Assembly: GCA_030562215.1 (NCBI GenBank)
Contig: JAUPFL010000001.1
Location: forward strand, 1,042,501 to 1,106,500
Direction of reading: 5' to 3'
From: Peribacillus frigoritolerans
Lineage (GTDB): Bacteria; Bacillota; Bacilli; Bacillales; DSM-1321
Length of the DNA stretch: 64,000 nt
Shown here: positions 34,080 to 44,511 of the stretch, in pieces
Position numbering within the stretch: the first letter of the stretch is position 1
Layout of the letters: every line of letters begins with the position of its first letter
Made by a program: the position numbers and the translations under genes
The notes under the pieces: model-generated
What the model saw: the letters and a program-made list of their open reading frames with translations, nothing else
What the model was told of the DNA's origin: nothing
Databases searched by the model: none

Positions 34080-35700
34080 ATGGCTGAAAAGCCTGTTAAA
34101 ACATCAAATGAACTTTTTCGAGGTGCGTTGATTTTGAGCGCAGCAGCGATTATCGTAAAAGTTTTGAGCGCGGCCTATCGCATACCATATCAGAACATTG
34201 CTGGTGACATCGGATTTTATATCTATCAACAGGTTTATCCCTTCTACGGTGTTGCCTTTACATTATCAACAATCGGCTTTCCGGTAGTCATATCCAAACT
34301 AATTGCAGAACGGGAGTCTTCCAAAAATAACTTCGCGGTCAAAGACATATTAGTGACATCATTCGTCGTCTTAAGTTCGATAGGCGTCATGATGTTTGCT
34401 GCACTATTCCTTGGCGCTGATTGGATTGCAGGATGGATGAAGGATCCGCATTTAGCCGGTCTGCTGAGGATCGTTGCCTATTCCTATTTATTAATGCCGA
34501 TTTCATCTGTTTTAAGAGGCTATTTTCAAGGAATAAACGACATGTTACCGACGGCAAGTTCGCAGGTCGCTGAACAATGCATCCGTGTGTTGACGATTCT
34601 GGTCCTTTCCACAATATTCGTGTATCAGGGCTACTCTCATTATGTGGTCGGCAAGGGGGCGGTCCTCGGTTCGGTGACCGGCGGCATGACAGGCCTGGTA
34701 CTGCTAATTGCTTTCGTTATTTTAAGAGAAGAATGGAAGCTTTTTTACGAATGAGAATCAAACCGGTGAATTTCATCAAAATTTCCAAAGCCCTGATTTT
34801 CCAAGGATTGGCCTTTTGCATAACTGGTTTGATCCTTATCTTGTTTCAGTTTGTCGATTCACTGCACTTGTATTCCCTGCTAAGGGAAACGGGAATGGGG
34901 GAAGGGAAGCCAAAGAATGGAAAGGGGTATATGATCGAGGACAGCCGTTGCTTCAGCTAGGTACAGTCGTGGCTAATTCTTTTGCATTGGCGCTAGTACC
35001 TGTAATATCCGGATTCGTTCAGAGGAAAAGTGAACTTGATTTATTGAATAAGATCAAATTGGCGCTTCGTGTAAGTGCGACGATCGGGCTCGCTGCAGCG
35101 ATAGGTCTGGTGGTGACGATGAAGCCTGTCAATCATATGCTGTTCACTGATGCCAAAGGGACGATTACTTTAGCAATTTTCTCTTTATCGATTTTATTTA
35201 CATCCCTCATTATGGCGGAAGCGGCAGTGATTCAAAGTTTAGGCCATTCGTTCGTGCCGGTGATCATTACGATTGTGGGGGTGGGCAGCAAGTGGGCTTT
35301 GAACCTTGTTCTGGTGCCCCATTACAAAATTGCGGGAGCAGCCTCGGCAACAGTACTTGCGTATATGATCATGACTGTATTATTTTTTGTTGTATTGAAA
35401 GTACATATTAAAAAGACATTAATTGAAAAACGGCACGTGTTAATTATCTTGAAGAGTACGGTTTACATGGGGGCTGCGGTTGTTTTATTCAATGGTTTAT
35501 TCGAATTGATGTCCTCAGGCGAGAGCCGGTTGTTGGCTACGATCCAAGCTTTGATCGGTGTAGGGATCGGTGCAGCCGTTTTTGTGATGACCGCCATTCG
35601 GGCAGGCTTATTTGGTGAAGAAGAACTTTCACTTATACCTGCAGGTTCAAAGCTTAAACGATTTATAATAACGAATAGGAGTATAAGAAATCATGAATGA
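34080..35700 (+). CDS. yabM: MATE/MOP-superfamily polysaccharide flippase-like protein YabM (two frameshifts)
   Basis: Multi-pass membrane protein of the SpoVB/MurJ-like polysaccharide exporter family; about 14 hydrophobic segments starting near residue 15 (GALILSAAAIIVKVLSAAYR). The conserved FRG...YRIPYQNIAGDIGFYIYQQVYP opening is typical of the YabM/SpoVB group. One T is missing at 34739-34745 and one G near 34904; repair gives 540 residues. Its last 8 bases overlap yabN. The substrate is not known. Confidence 0.88.
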
Positions 35701-37164
35701 GATTACGATAATAGGCCTTGGTGCAGGGGATTTAGAGCAGCTTCCACTAGGGATTTATAAAAAATTGATACAAACAGAACAATGCTACGTCAGAACGGTT
35801 GATCATCCGGTAATCGGGGATTTGAAAAGGGAAGGAATAAATTTCACGGCGTTTGACGGGATATATGAAAAGCACGACCAATTTGAAGCTGTATATGAAG
35901 AAATTGCCGGAACATTATTACAAGAGGCTTCAAACCGTTCCATTTTATACGCAGTCCCGGGGCATCCTATGGTTGCGGAAAAGACGGTGCAGCTTTTGCT
36001 CGAAAAGGGTCCGGCTCTTGGAATAGCCATTAAGCTGGAAGGCGGGCAAAGTTTCCTTGATCCATTATTTCAGGCTGTTAGGATCGATCCGATAGAAGGG
36101 TTTCAGCTATTGGATGGAACAGATCTTTCACCGGATGATTTACACATTACCCAGCATATGATAATCGGACAGGTGTATGACGCATTCAGTGCATCCGATG
36201 TGAAGCTGACTTTGATGGAAAAGCTCCCGGATGACTACGTGGTATATATCGTAACTGCGGCAGGCAGCAGTCAGGAAAAAGTGACAAAATGCGCCCTCTT
36301 CGAACTCGACCGTCAGATGGAGTTAAGTAACTTGACGAGTGTTTATGTCCCACCAGTAAAAGATGAAGCTTTACGATATAGAGAGTTTTCTAAGCTGCGG
36401 CGGGTCATCGCAGAACTTAGGGGTCCTGACGGATGTCCTTGGGATAAGAAACAAACTCATGAAAGCTTGAAGAAATATCTAATAGAAGAAGCATATGAGC
36501 TGATTGATTCCATCGACGAAGGTGACGATGAGGGTATGGTTGGTGAACTTGGGGATGTCCTGCTTCAGGTGATGCTTCATTCACAAATCGGTGAAGATGA
36601 GGGCATGTTCACGATAGATGATGTGATTGAAGGCATTACGGCAAAAATGATTCGGCGCCACCCTCATGTATTCGGAGATGTTGAAGTGAACGGCGAGGAA
36701 GATGTATTAGTGAACTGGCAGAAAATCAAAGAAGATGAAAAAGGAAGCGAAACAAAAGCTCTGAAATCCATACTGGATGGTATTGAGAAATCGCTGCCAA
36801 ACTTACTTCGGGCCGAAGAGTACCAAAAAAGGGCTGCGAAGGTCGGATTTGATTGGGATGAGGTTTCCGAAGCCTGGAAAAAGGTCAGGGAAGAAGTGCA
36901 GGAATTGGAAGAGGAAATATTGAGCCCGAACAGGGATGTTGAAAGAATAAAATCAGAGCTGGGCGACCTCTTTTTGCGCTTGTCAACATTTCACGTTATT
37001 ATGACATACAAGCGGAAGAAGCCGTCTACAAAGCAAATCAAAAATTCCACCAGCGTTTTACATATATAGAAGAGTGCATTCAAAGGGCAGACAAAAAGTT
37101 TGAGGATTATACATTGGAAGAACTGGATTCATATTGGGATGAAGCAAAAGCTAAAGGACTTTAA
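35693..37164 (+). CDS. yabN: YabN, tetrapyrrole-methylase-like plus MazG pyrophosphohydrolase (one frameshift)
   Basis: A fusion of an N-terminal tetrapyrrole methylase-like domain (ITIIGLGAGDLEQLPLGIY, residues 1-215) and a C-terminal MazG NTP pyrophosphohydrolase, likely a house-cleaning enzyme. MazG motifs are CPWDKKQTHESL, EEAYELIDSID and GELGDVLLQVMLHSQI, repeated in the second half (KSELGDLLF). One T is missing at 36971-36975; repair adds VNISRYYDIQAEEAVYKANQ and ends AKAKGL at 37164, giving 490 residues as in B. subtilis. Confidence 0.92.
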
Positions 37165-37181
37165 TTAAGGGAGAGATTTGA

Positions 37182-37451
37182 ATGTCGATGAGATTGGATA
37201 AATTTCTGAAAGTTTCAAGGTTGATCAAGCGCCGCACACTTGCAAAGGAGGTTGCGGATAAAGGGAGAATCACGATTAACGGACAACAGGCCAAAGCAAG
37301 TTCGAATGTGAAAGATGGCGATGAGTTGACAGTAAGATTCGGTCAAAAGCTTGTTACGGTACGTGTCGATAAAATTCAAGAAACGACGAAAAAAGAAGCG
37401 GCTGCAGATATGTATACCATCGTAAAAGAAGAAAAGCTAGCAGAGGAGTAA
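37182..37451 (+). CDS. rqcP: RqcP (YabO), S4-domain ribosome quality-control factor
   Basis: Works with RqcH in adding C-terminal alanine tails on stalled 50S-nascent chains. The 89-residue protein is one S4 RNA-binding domain: MRLDKFLKVSRLIKRRTLAK, then ADKGRITINGQQAKASSNVK. GGGAGAG lies before the ATG and yabN ends 17 bases upstream, so the two are cotranscribed. A charged C-terminal tail follows the domain. The frame is intact. Confidence 0.93.
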   Translation: MSMRLDKFLKVSRLIKRRTLAKEVADKGRITINGQQAKASSNVKDGDELTVRFGQKLVTVRVDKIQETTKKEAAADMYTIVKEEKLAEE

Positions 37452-37463
37452 GGACAGGCTTGG

Positions 37464-37492
37464 TTCTAATTCCAATCTTACGGACATACACT
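37464..37492 (+). promoter_or_regulatory. Possible sigma-E promoter of yabP-yabQ
   Basis: CATACACT at 37485-37492 matches the sigma-E -10 (CATAcanT) and TTCTAATT lies 14 bp upstream as a weak -35. yabP and yabQ are sigma-E genes in B. subtilis. Confidence 0.45.
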
Positions 37493-37527
37493 TGTACAAA
37501 ATCAGTGGTACTGTGAGGGATGAAAAA

Positions 37528-37836
37528 ATGAGCCAATATATTGATCCGAATGCTGGTTACACAAAGGGAACGACCCAAGAGCATGATGTAACGATGAAAG
37601 GCCGCCGTTTACTTGATATTACCGGTGTCAAACAAGTTGAAAGTTTTGATAATGAAGAGTTTCTGCTCGAAACGTCAATGGGATTCTTATCAATCCGGGG
37701 CCAAAACTTGCAAATGAAGAATTTGGACGTTGATAAAGGCATCGTTTCCATTAAGGGAAAGATTTTCGACCTTGTTTATTTAGATGAGCAATCAGGGGAG
37801 AAAGCTAAAGGATTCTTTGGCAAGTTGTTCAAATGA
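37528..37836 (+). CDS. yabP: Spore cortex/coat assembly protein YabP
   Basis: A 102-residue mother-cell sporulation protein required in B. subtilis for cortex formation. The conserved core EHDVTMKGRRLLDITGVKQV and GFLSIRGQNLQMKNLDVDKG forms a beta-rich YabP/YqfC domain. Start ATG 37528 is preferred over GTG/ATG-type upstream codons because GTGAGGGAT lies before it and the length agrees. Its stop overlaps the yabQ start (ATGA), indicating coupling. Confidence 0.92.
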   Translation: MSQYIDPNAGYTKGTTQEHDVTMKGRRLLDITGVKQVESFDNEEFLLETSMGFLSIRGQNLQMKNLDVDKGIVSIKGKIFDLVYLDEQSGEKAKGFFGKLFK

Positions 37837-38465
37837 CCTTAACGATCCAATTTTATACGTTGCTTGCGATGATAGGCATGGGCAGTGGCTTTGGAGCTGC
37901 CCTGGATACGTACAGCCGGTTCCTGAATCGTTCAGAAAGGAAAAGGTGGATTGTATTCATCCATGACTTCCTTTTCTGGATCATTCAGGGTCTCCTTATT
38001 TTTTATGTTTTGTTTTTAGTGAATGAGGGAGAGTTTCGCCTCTATTTATTTTTGGCCTTATTATGCGGTTTTTCAGCTTATCAAGCACTTTTCAAAGGCT
38101 TCTATCTACGTTTTTTAGAGTTTTTGATAATACTTGTGATAAAGTTGGCGAGATTTATAGCGAATTCGGTTCACATGCTGATATTTCTACCGATAAAATG
38201 GGTAATAGTATCCATATTAGCCATCATCATCGGGATAGGTAAGTTCGTTTTGGCCTTATTAAAATGGGCGGGGAAATTACTTCTCTTTATTTTGAATATA
38301 TTCTGGAGACCATTAAAATGGATTCTGACTTATATATGGAATTTATTGCCGGTTTTTGTTACGAAAAACGTCGGGAAGTTTTATAATAAAGGAAAAGGGA
38401 TTTTATTGAAAATAAAGAATTCTATATTTAGAACAATAAATGGATGGAAAAATAAAAAGAAATGA
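37833..38465 (+). CDS. yabQ: Spore cortex biosynthesis membrane protein YabQ
   Basis: A 210-residue integral membrane protein with at least five hydrophobic segments: near residues 1-25, 42-65, 70-95, 105-125 and 135-160. B. subtilis YabQ localises to the outer forespore membrane and is needed for cortex. The C-terminal part is basic (KGILLKIKNSIFRTINGWKN). The start overlaps the yabP stop by four bases. The frame is intact. Confidence 0.9.
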   Translation: MTLTIQFYTLLAMIGMGSGFGAALDTYSRFLNRSERKRWIVFIHDFLFWIIQGLLIFYVLFLVNEGEFRLYLFLALLCGFSAYQALFKGFYLRFLEFLIILVIKLARFIANSVHMLIFLPIKWVIVSILAIIIGIGKFVLALLKWAGKLLLFILNIFWRPLKWILTYIWNLLPVFVTKNVGKFYNKGKGILLKIKNSIFRTINGWKNKKK

Positions 38466-38479
38466 GGAGCGATAAAAAA

Positions 38480-38864
38480 ATGAGTAGCCTGCGTAAAAGG
38501 AAAGTGGCAAAAATAGAAAATCCCTACGTCGCTCAACAAGAGAAAAAGTACAAACCGTAGAAAAAAGAAGCGTGGTCTAATGCGTAGATTAACTCTATAC
38601 TCAGTTTTCGCCGCTGTCTTTTTGATTTTTGCCGTTTCCACCCTCATAACGCAAAATGTTGCACTGGATGAGAAAGTTCAACAAAAGGAAGAATTGAAGG
38701 GAAAGTTAGCTGAATTGAAAAAAGACGAGACCCTTCTTAAAGAAGAAATCGTAAAGCTTAATGACGACGACTATATAGCGAAAATAGCAAGACGGGATTA
38801 TTTCTTGTCTGAAAAAGGTGAGATCATTTTTACCCTTCCAAAAGGGAAGGAAGATAGTGACTAA
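38480..38864 (+). CDS. divIC: Cell division protein DivIC (two frameshifts)
   Basis: Bitopic divisome protein that partners FtsL and DivIB at the septum. The start is ATG 38480 after GAGGAGCG. Two A are missing, near 38544 and near 38561, in A runs; repair links VEKKKRGLMRRLTLYSVF to the single transmembrane segment (about residues 37-58) and the extracytoplasmic coiled coil KEELKGKLAELKKDETLLKE, then IAKIARRDYFLSEKGEIIF. The repaired length is 128 residues, close to B. subtilis. The gene is essential, so error is likely. Confidence 0.9.
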
Positions 38865-38944
38865 TATTGACACTGTTTTTTTACTTTCGTTATAATATAG
38901 TGTGAAGAGATTTTTTTAACATTTCTAAGGAGGAACATTTTTTT

Positions 38945-39399
38945 ATGTCAATCGAAGTAGGCAGCAAGTTACAAGGTAAAGTAACAGGCATAACTAATTT
39001 TGGTGCATTTGTAGAGCTACCTCAAGGTTCAACCGGTCTTGTCCATATCAGTGAAGTGGCTGATAACTATGTCAAGGATATCAATGATCATTTAAAAGTG
39101 GGCGATACAGTTGAGGTGAAAGTCATCAACGTTAAAGATGGCAAGATTGGCTTGTCCATAAAAAAGCGATAGACCGTCCTGAAGGTGAGCAAAAACCTGC
39201 ATACACACCACGTCCGCGCCAAGGAAGAGGGAATGACAGCCGTTCCAAAGACTTCCGCTCGAAAGGTAATGGTTTCCAACCAAAAGAAAACTTTGAGCAA
39301 AAAATGGCTAAATTCTTAAAGGATAGCGAAGACCGCTTAACGACCCTAAAACGTAGCACCGAAACGAAACGGGGAGGTCGAGGAGGAAGACGCGGATAA
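38945..39399 (+). CDS. yabR: S1 RNA-binding domain protein YabR (one frameshift)
   Basis: An S1-domain protein of the general stress protein 13 group. Residues 1-72 form one S1 fold (GSKLQGKVTGITNFGAFVEL, GLVHISEVADNYV, IKDGK-like VKDGKIGLSIKK). One A is missing at 39159-39164; repair continues into a basic, Arg/Gly-rich tail ending KRGGRGGRRG, giving 151 residues. Such tails usually bind RNA. AAGGAGGAAC lies before the ATG. Function is unknown beyond RNA binding. Confidence 0.88.
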
Positions 39400-39505
39400 A
39401 ACTGCTGCTGAAAATAATAGTTTAGCAACTTTTCCTGTGAAATTATTCATAGTGTAGATAAAGGCAAGCTTGCCGGCTTGTCTTCTTTATTATCAACGAT
39501 ATAAA

Positions 39506-39554
39506 AAAAGCGCCCCTGCACACTTACCAGAGATAAGTGTGCAGGGGCGCTTTT
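39506..39554. terminator. Perfect 21-bp bidirectional terminator
   Basis: AAAAGCGCCCCTGCACACTT plus A pairs perfectly with its complement across a 7-nt loop, with A and T tracts on the two sides. It can end yabR transcription and the convergent tRNA transcript. A smaller hairpin (about 39459-39484) precedes it. Confidence 0.92.
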
Positions 39555-39563
39555 GGTATTTGA

Positions 39564-39635
39564 TGACCCGTACGGGATTCGAACCCGTGTTACCGCCGTG
39601 AAAGGGCGGTGTCTTAACCGCTTGACCAACGGGCC
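39564..39635 (-). tRNA. tRNA-Glu (UUC)
   Basis: The minus-strand cloverleaf begins GGCCCGTTGGTCAAGCGG, has anticodon TTC in the loop CTTTCAC and ends ACGGGTCA. The next bases are TCA, so CCA is not encoded exactly. Confidence 0.95.
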
Positions 39636-39655
39636 GTGATTTTCATGATAAAAGA

Positions 39656-39729
39656 TAGCGGCAGAGGGGATCGAACCCCCGACCTCACGGGTATGAACCG
39701 TACGCTCTAGCCAGCTGAGCTACGCCGCC
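39656..39729 (-). tRNA. tRNA-Met (CAU, elongator type)
   Basis: The minus-strand cloverleaf begins GGCGGCGTAGCTCAGC, has anticodon CAT (genomic ATG at 39693-39695) and a 7-bp acceptor closing with TGCCGCT. CCA is not encoded. It is transcribed before tRNA-Glu, the same pair as in the B. subtilis yabR-spoIIE gap. Confidence 0.94.
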
Positions 39730-39761
39730 ATAATGATAATTGCTACTGAAGCACAAGTTAT

Positions 39762-39791
39762 ATCTTACATTCGTGAAGAAAAAAATGTCAA
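39762..39791 (-). promoter_or_regulatory. Sigma-A promoter of the Met-Glu tRNA pair
   Basis: On the minus strand TTGACA and TAAGAT are separated by 18 bp, about 30 bp upstream of tRNA-Met. Confidence 0.65.
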
Positions 39792-39959
39792 CAAAAAAAT
39801 AAAGTTTGTCGGTTTCCATTTCCTGATTATTTATTCGTGTTATTTTCCGCAAAAATAACCTAAAAACTTTGCTTTTCTTCAAAAAAAAAAGAACACCCGT
39901 TTCTGTATTGGAAAAAAAGGCACAAAAACCTGTATACAAATGATTGTTCAAGAAGAATT

Positions 39960-40026
39960 TCGTCGAACGTTTTTCTTATCCGCTTATAAAATTCTGACAA
40001 AAAAATAGACAAGCCCTCTTTATAAT
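39960..40026 (+). promoter_or_regulatory. Spo0A-dependent promoter of spoIIE
   Basis: CTGACA and TATAAT are separated by 21 bp (39994-40026), the unusual spacing reported for B. subtilis spoIIE. TCGTCGAA at 39960-39967 matches the 0A box TTGTCGAA at 7 of 8, and two weaker reversed boxes (TCTGACAA, ATAGACAA) lie between. Activation by phosphorylated Spo0A is inferred. Confidence 0.68.
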
Positions 40027-40056
40027 AAAAATCACTAATATGAATGGGGTGTTGAA

Positions 40057-42528
40057 ATGGAAAAAGTAGAAAGACCTATGATGGAACCTCTTGGAGATGT
40101 TCAGTTAAAAGAAGCGAAGGCAGGGGCCATCAATTGGATCCAACAACTGCAAATGAAGAGTGAAGACATATTCATAAAAAAAGGTATATCTTTAGCAATC
40201 ATAGGTTTTTTATTAGGACGGGCTTTAATTCTTTCGCAGCTGGCACCATTTGGACTTCCGTTTTTCGCAGCTGTTTTTCTCATGAGACGTGATAGGGCTC
40301 CACTGGCTTTATTCGGATTGATTGCAGGTGGGCTGACCGTTCACTATTCGAATAGTTTAGTCATCTTTGCATCGGCGTTCCTGCTCCTGTTATTTCATAA
40401 GATCAAGAAGCCCGCCGTGGAAGGACAATTCAAGACAATGTCGATGTACGTCTTCGCTTCACTATTCCTGGTCAACCTGGCCGAGCAATATCTGGTATTT
40501 CGAACGATTCAGCTGTACGACCTGATGATGATAGGGGTAGAGGCGGGACTGGCGATGATTTTAACTTTAATCTTCATTCAGTCCATCCCGATGCTGACCG
40601 TTAGGACAAAGTCCCAATCATTAAAGACGGAGGAAATTGTCAGCATCATCATCTTGCTGGCTTCGGTTATGACCGGAACCATCGGCTGGATGATATATGA
40701 TTTATCACTCGACCATATATTCTCGCGATACCTGGTCCTCCTCTTCGGGCTGGCGGGAGGGGCCGCCATAGGCTCCACTGTAGGTGTAGTTACTGGATTG
40801 ATATTCAGCTTGGCAAGTGTTGCCAGTCTATATCAAATGAGCCTTCTCGCATTTTCAGGGCTTCTGGGCGGCCTGTTGAAGGAGGGAAGGAAGATAGGGG
40901 TTGCTAGCGGCCTCTTGATTGCTACATTACTGATAGGTTTATATGGTGAGGGCACCAATAATATCATGGTGACCCTTTATGAATCACTTATAGCTGTGGC
41001 ACTATTCATATTGACACCGTCATCCATCATCAACAAAATAGCGAAACATATACCGGGAACAGTCGAGAATTCTGATGAACAGCAGCAGTATGCCCGAAAA
41101 GTGAGGGATGTCACCGCTCAAAGGGTGGAGCAATTCTCACATGTATTTGAGGCGCTTTCTAATAGCTTTTCGCAAGTGGATGAAAGGGGAGATTGGAGGA
41201 AGATGAGAAAGAATTCGACTACTTCTTAAGTAATGTAACGGAAAAGACGTGCCAGCTTTGTTTTAAAAAGGAGCAATGCTGGTCCAAGAACTTTAATACA
41301 ACCTATGACGGCATGCAGGAAATTATGCTTCAATTAAGTGAAAATAATGGTCAACTCCCCCAAAAAACTTCGAAAGAATGGGGGAAATATTGTAGTCGCG
41401 GGCCTCAGGTCATCGGGGCGATATCACAGGAGCTTACTTATTTTGAAGCTAACCAAAAATTAAAAAGGCAGGTGAAGGAAAGTCGGAAGCTAGTGGCGGA
41501 TCAACTGCGGGGCGTTTCGGCAGTAATGGATGATTTTGCGAAAGAAATACAAAGGGAAAGGAAGAATCATCATGTACACGAAGAATCCATTTTGGAAGCC
41601 ATCCAGGATTTTGGACTGCACATAGGTCATGTTGAAATATACAGTCTAGAACAAGGAAATGTTGATATAGAGATGAGTGTCCCATACTGCCAGGGCAGAG
41701 GGGAATGTGAAAAGTTGATTGCACCCATGCTTTCTGACATTTTAGGGGAAACGATAGTCGTTCATTCAGAAGAGTGTGCAACGTATCCAAGCGGGCAATG
41801 TGAGGTGATATTTAGGTCAGCAAAAAAATTCACGGTCGAAACGGGTGTGGCTCATGCTGCCAAGGGGGAGGGCTTGTATCAGGAGATAGTTATACGACCA
41901 TGGAAATTGGCTGCGGCAAATTCGCAATAGCCATTAGTGATGGAATGGGAAATGGGGAAAGGGCCCATTTTGAAAGTACAGAAACATTAAAGCTGCTACA
42001 AAAATTTTTACAATCGGGAATAGAAGAAAAAATAGCCATTAAATCCGTAAACTCCGTATTATCTCTACGCACTACCGATGAAATATTTTCGACTCTTGAT
42101 TTGGCAATGATTGATCTTCAGGACGCAAGGGCTAAGTTTTTAAAAATCTGTTCGATACCGAGTTTCATTAAAAGGGGGATAGGATAATAAAAATTGAATC
42201 AAGTAACCTCCCTATGGGGATCATCCAGGATTTCGATGTTGATGTAGTATCAGAAGAGCTGAAGGCAGGGGACATATTAATCATGATGAGTGATGGAGTG
42301 TTCGATGGCCCCTCACATGTCGAAAATATCGAGTTCTGGCTTAAACGAAAAATCAAGGAAATGGAAACGGACGATCCGCAGGAAATCTCTGATTTAATAT
42401 TGGAGGAGGTTATCCGTACAAAAGGGATCATAGATGATGACATGACAGTGGTAACATCGAAAATTAAGCATAACACACCGAAATGGGCATCCATTCCCGT
42501 TTCCCCAAAACGCAAAAAGGCCCAATAG
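40057..42528 (+). CDS. spoIIE: Stage II sporulation protein E, PP2C phosphatase (three frameshifts)
   Basis: Dephosphorylates SpoIIAA to release sigma-F in the forespore and takes part in polar septation through FtsZ. Residues about 45-330 hold ten hydrophobic segments; a central FtsZ-binding region follows; the C-terminal PP2C domain has AISDGMGNGERAHFES, TLDLAMIDLQDA and LLIMMSDG-type motifs. One base is missing near 41188, one G near 41875 (GLVSGDSY) and one G at 42174-42178 (FIKRGDRIIK). Repair gives 824 residues against 827 in B. subtilis. Confidence 0.94.
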
Positions 42529-42541
42529 GGGCCGTTTATAT
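42517..42541 (+). terminator. Weak terminator at the spoIIE end
   Basis: AAGGCCC and GGGGCC pair around AATA next to the stop codon; only a few T follow. The gap to yabS (42542-42717) shows TATAAT at 42659 without a good -35. Confidence 0.45.
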
Positions 42542-42717
42542 ATAAAATAAACAAAACCAAAAATGAGGTGGTGTATATGGAAGAAGGATAAAAGGTAAAG
42601 AGATGAACTCTTTTCAATCATTCCGCTCCATATGTGACTTGATGTGATGTCTTTTGGGTATAATTTCCCCTCTTTTAGTCAATTATGGTAACAAATTGAT
42701 AGGAAGGAGAGCAAAAC

Positions 42718-43455
42718 ATGAAAGCAGGAACATTAAGACAGATTTTGCTTATAACCGACGGATGTTCAAATCATGGTGAGGAGCCGTCTGCCATGGCTGA
42801 ATTAGCAAGGGAGCAAGGCATAACCATCAATGTCATAGGTGTAATGGAAAATGATGTGATAGATGAAAAGGGACTTAAGGAAATCGAGAAGATTGCTGGT
42901 TCAGGAGGTGGCGTAAGTCAAATAGTCTATGCGCAGCAGTTGTCCCAAACCGTACAGATGGTGACCCAAAAGGCAATGACTCAAACTATACAGGGAGTTA
43001 TCAATCGTGAACTTCAACAAATACTTGGAGATTCGAAAACGATGGAGGATCTTCCGCCGGATAAACGAGGAGAAGTGATGGAGGTGGTCGATGAGCTTGG
43101 GGAAACAAGCAAGCTCGAAGTACTGATTCTTGTTGATACCAGTGCAAGCATGAAACATAAACTGCCTACAGTGAAAGATTCCTTATTAGATCTTTCCCTT
43201 AGTATGAATGCAAGGATGGGTGACAGCCGTTTTTCCGTATTCGTATTTCCTGGGAAAAGAAATGACGTTGAAAAGTTGCTGGATTGGACCCCCAACCTTG
43301 AAGCCTTGACGGCAACTTTTCCTAAGCTTAGTACAGGGGGACTCACTCCGACAGGTCCAGCCATTCGTGAAGCTTTAACATATTTCAATAAAAAACGTTC
43401 ATTGAGGGGATTGTTATCACATGATGATGAACAATACTTTGAGGAATCAATGTAA
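42718..43455 (+). CDS. yabS: VWA domain protein YabS
   Basis: A 245-residue protein with a von Willebrand factor A domain: the MIDAS-type motif appears as ILVDTSASMK (DxSxS near residues 138-142) with the supporting TPTGPAIREALTYF threonine region. An N-terminal half resembles a second, degenerate VWA fold (LLITDGCSNHGEE). AAGGAGAG precedes the ATG. It lies between spoIIE and the kinase YabT and overlaps the latter by 35 bases. The precise role is unknown. Confidence 0.85.
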   Translation: MKAGTLRQILLITDGCSNHGEEPSAMAELAREQGITINVIGVMENDVIDEKGLKEIEKIAGSGGGVSQIVYAQQLSQTVQMVTQKAMTQTIQGVINRELQQILGDSKTMEDLPPDKRGEVMEVVDELGETSKLEVLILVDTSASMKHKLPTVKDSLLDLSLSMNARMGDSRFSVFVFPGKRNDVEKLLDWTPNLEALTATFPKLSTGGLTPTGPAIREALTYFNKKRSLRGLLSHDDEQYFEESM

Positions 43456-44418
43456 ACTCCTGCCTGGCAGTTTGGTCACTGGAAAATGGAATAAAAACCA
43501 GTACAAAATAATTAAAGAATTGGGGTGTGGAGCGAACGGGATCGTTTATTTGGTTGAAAGCGGAAATCGTCATTATGCTTTAAAGCTCAGTGATAATGGG
43601 ACGTCCATTATTTCGGAGATGAATATCCTAAAATCCTTTTCAAAGGTCCAGGGGTCTACCCTTGGGCCTTCCTTTTTGGAAGCGGACGATTTCATGAAAA
43701 CAGGAAAGCAGCTCCCTTTTTATGTCATGGAATATATCCACGGACACGATTTTTTGCGTTTCATCGATAAGAAAGGGTCATCATGGATAGGAGTCCTAAT
43801 GCTTCAGCTTTTAACAAGCTTGTCTGCCTTGCATACCAATGGCTGGGTATTCGGCGATTTAAAACCCGAGAATTTGATCGTGACTTCACCAGCCTATAAG
43901 GTACGGTGCGTGGATGTTGGCGGAACCACCTTAATTGGGCGATCTGTTAAAGAATTCACCGAGTTCTTTGACAGGGGCTACTGGGGACTTGGATCAAGAA
44001 AGGCCGATCCGCAATATGACTTGTTCGCTGTGGCGATGATTATAATCAATTCTGCCTATCCTGGACGTTTCCACAAAAAAGGGGAGGGGTATAGACAGCT
44101 TAACGACTTGATTAAGCAGAAAAAGGAATTGCACCCCTACAGGAAGATGTTGGATAAAGCGCTTAACGGGCAGTATGATTCAGCCCTCCAAATGCGGGAG
44201 GATTTGGTCACGGTGCTAAGTAAGCAAAACCATTCGAAGAAAAAGGGCCTGACCCAGGCAGCGACGGGTCAGCAACAAACAATGCAACCTTCAACGAGAC
44301 AAGCAAGAAGGTCCCAAAACAATTCAAAAAAGAAAAGCGGCGGTTTTTTTGAAACTTTTTGCTTGTTGCCATCATATCGATGCTCTATGTTCTTTACATA
44401 TATGAACAGTTGTTATGA
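43421..44418 (+). CDS. yabT: Ser/Thr protein kinase YabT (one frameshift)
   Basis: Hanks-type kinase lacking extracellular sensor domains; in B. subtilis it is sporulation-specific, DNA-activated and phosphorylates RecA. The glycine loop is LGCGANGIVYLVE, the ATP lysine is in YALKLSD, the catalytic loop is FGDLKPENL and the DFG equivalent is VDVGGTT (degenerate, as in the family). One T is missing at 44359-44363; repair gives a C-terminal transmembrane tail (FLLVAIISMLYVLYIYEQLL) and 332 residues. Starts 43421 or 43424 are both possible. Confidence 0.9.
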
Positions 44419-44511
44419 TATAGTTATTAGGTGAATGCCATGGAATAGTTGAAACCATTTCATGATTGAATCGTATAAAACTAATGCCTGTCCATAAAGA
44501 AGGAAGATTGT

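Noticed and set aside
42168..42617. 149-residue minus-strand open frame at the spoIIE end
   Set aside because: Antisense to the conserved PP2C domain of spoIIE; no independent support.
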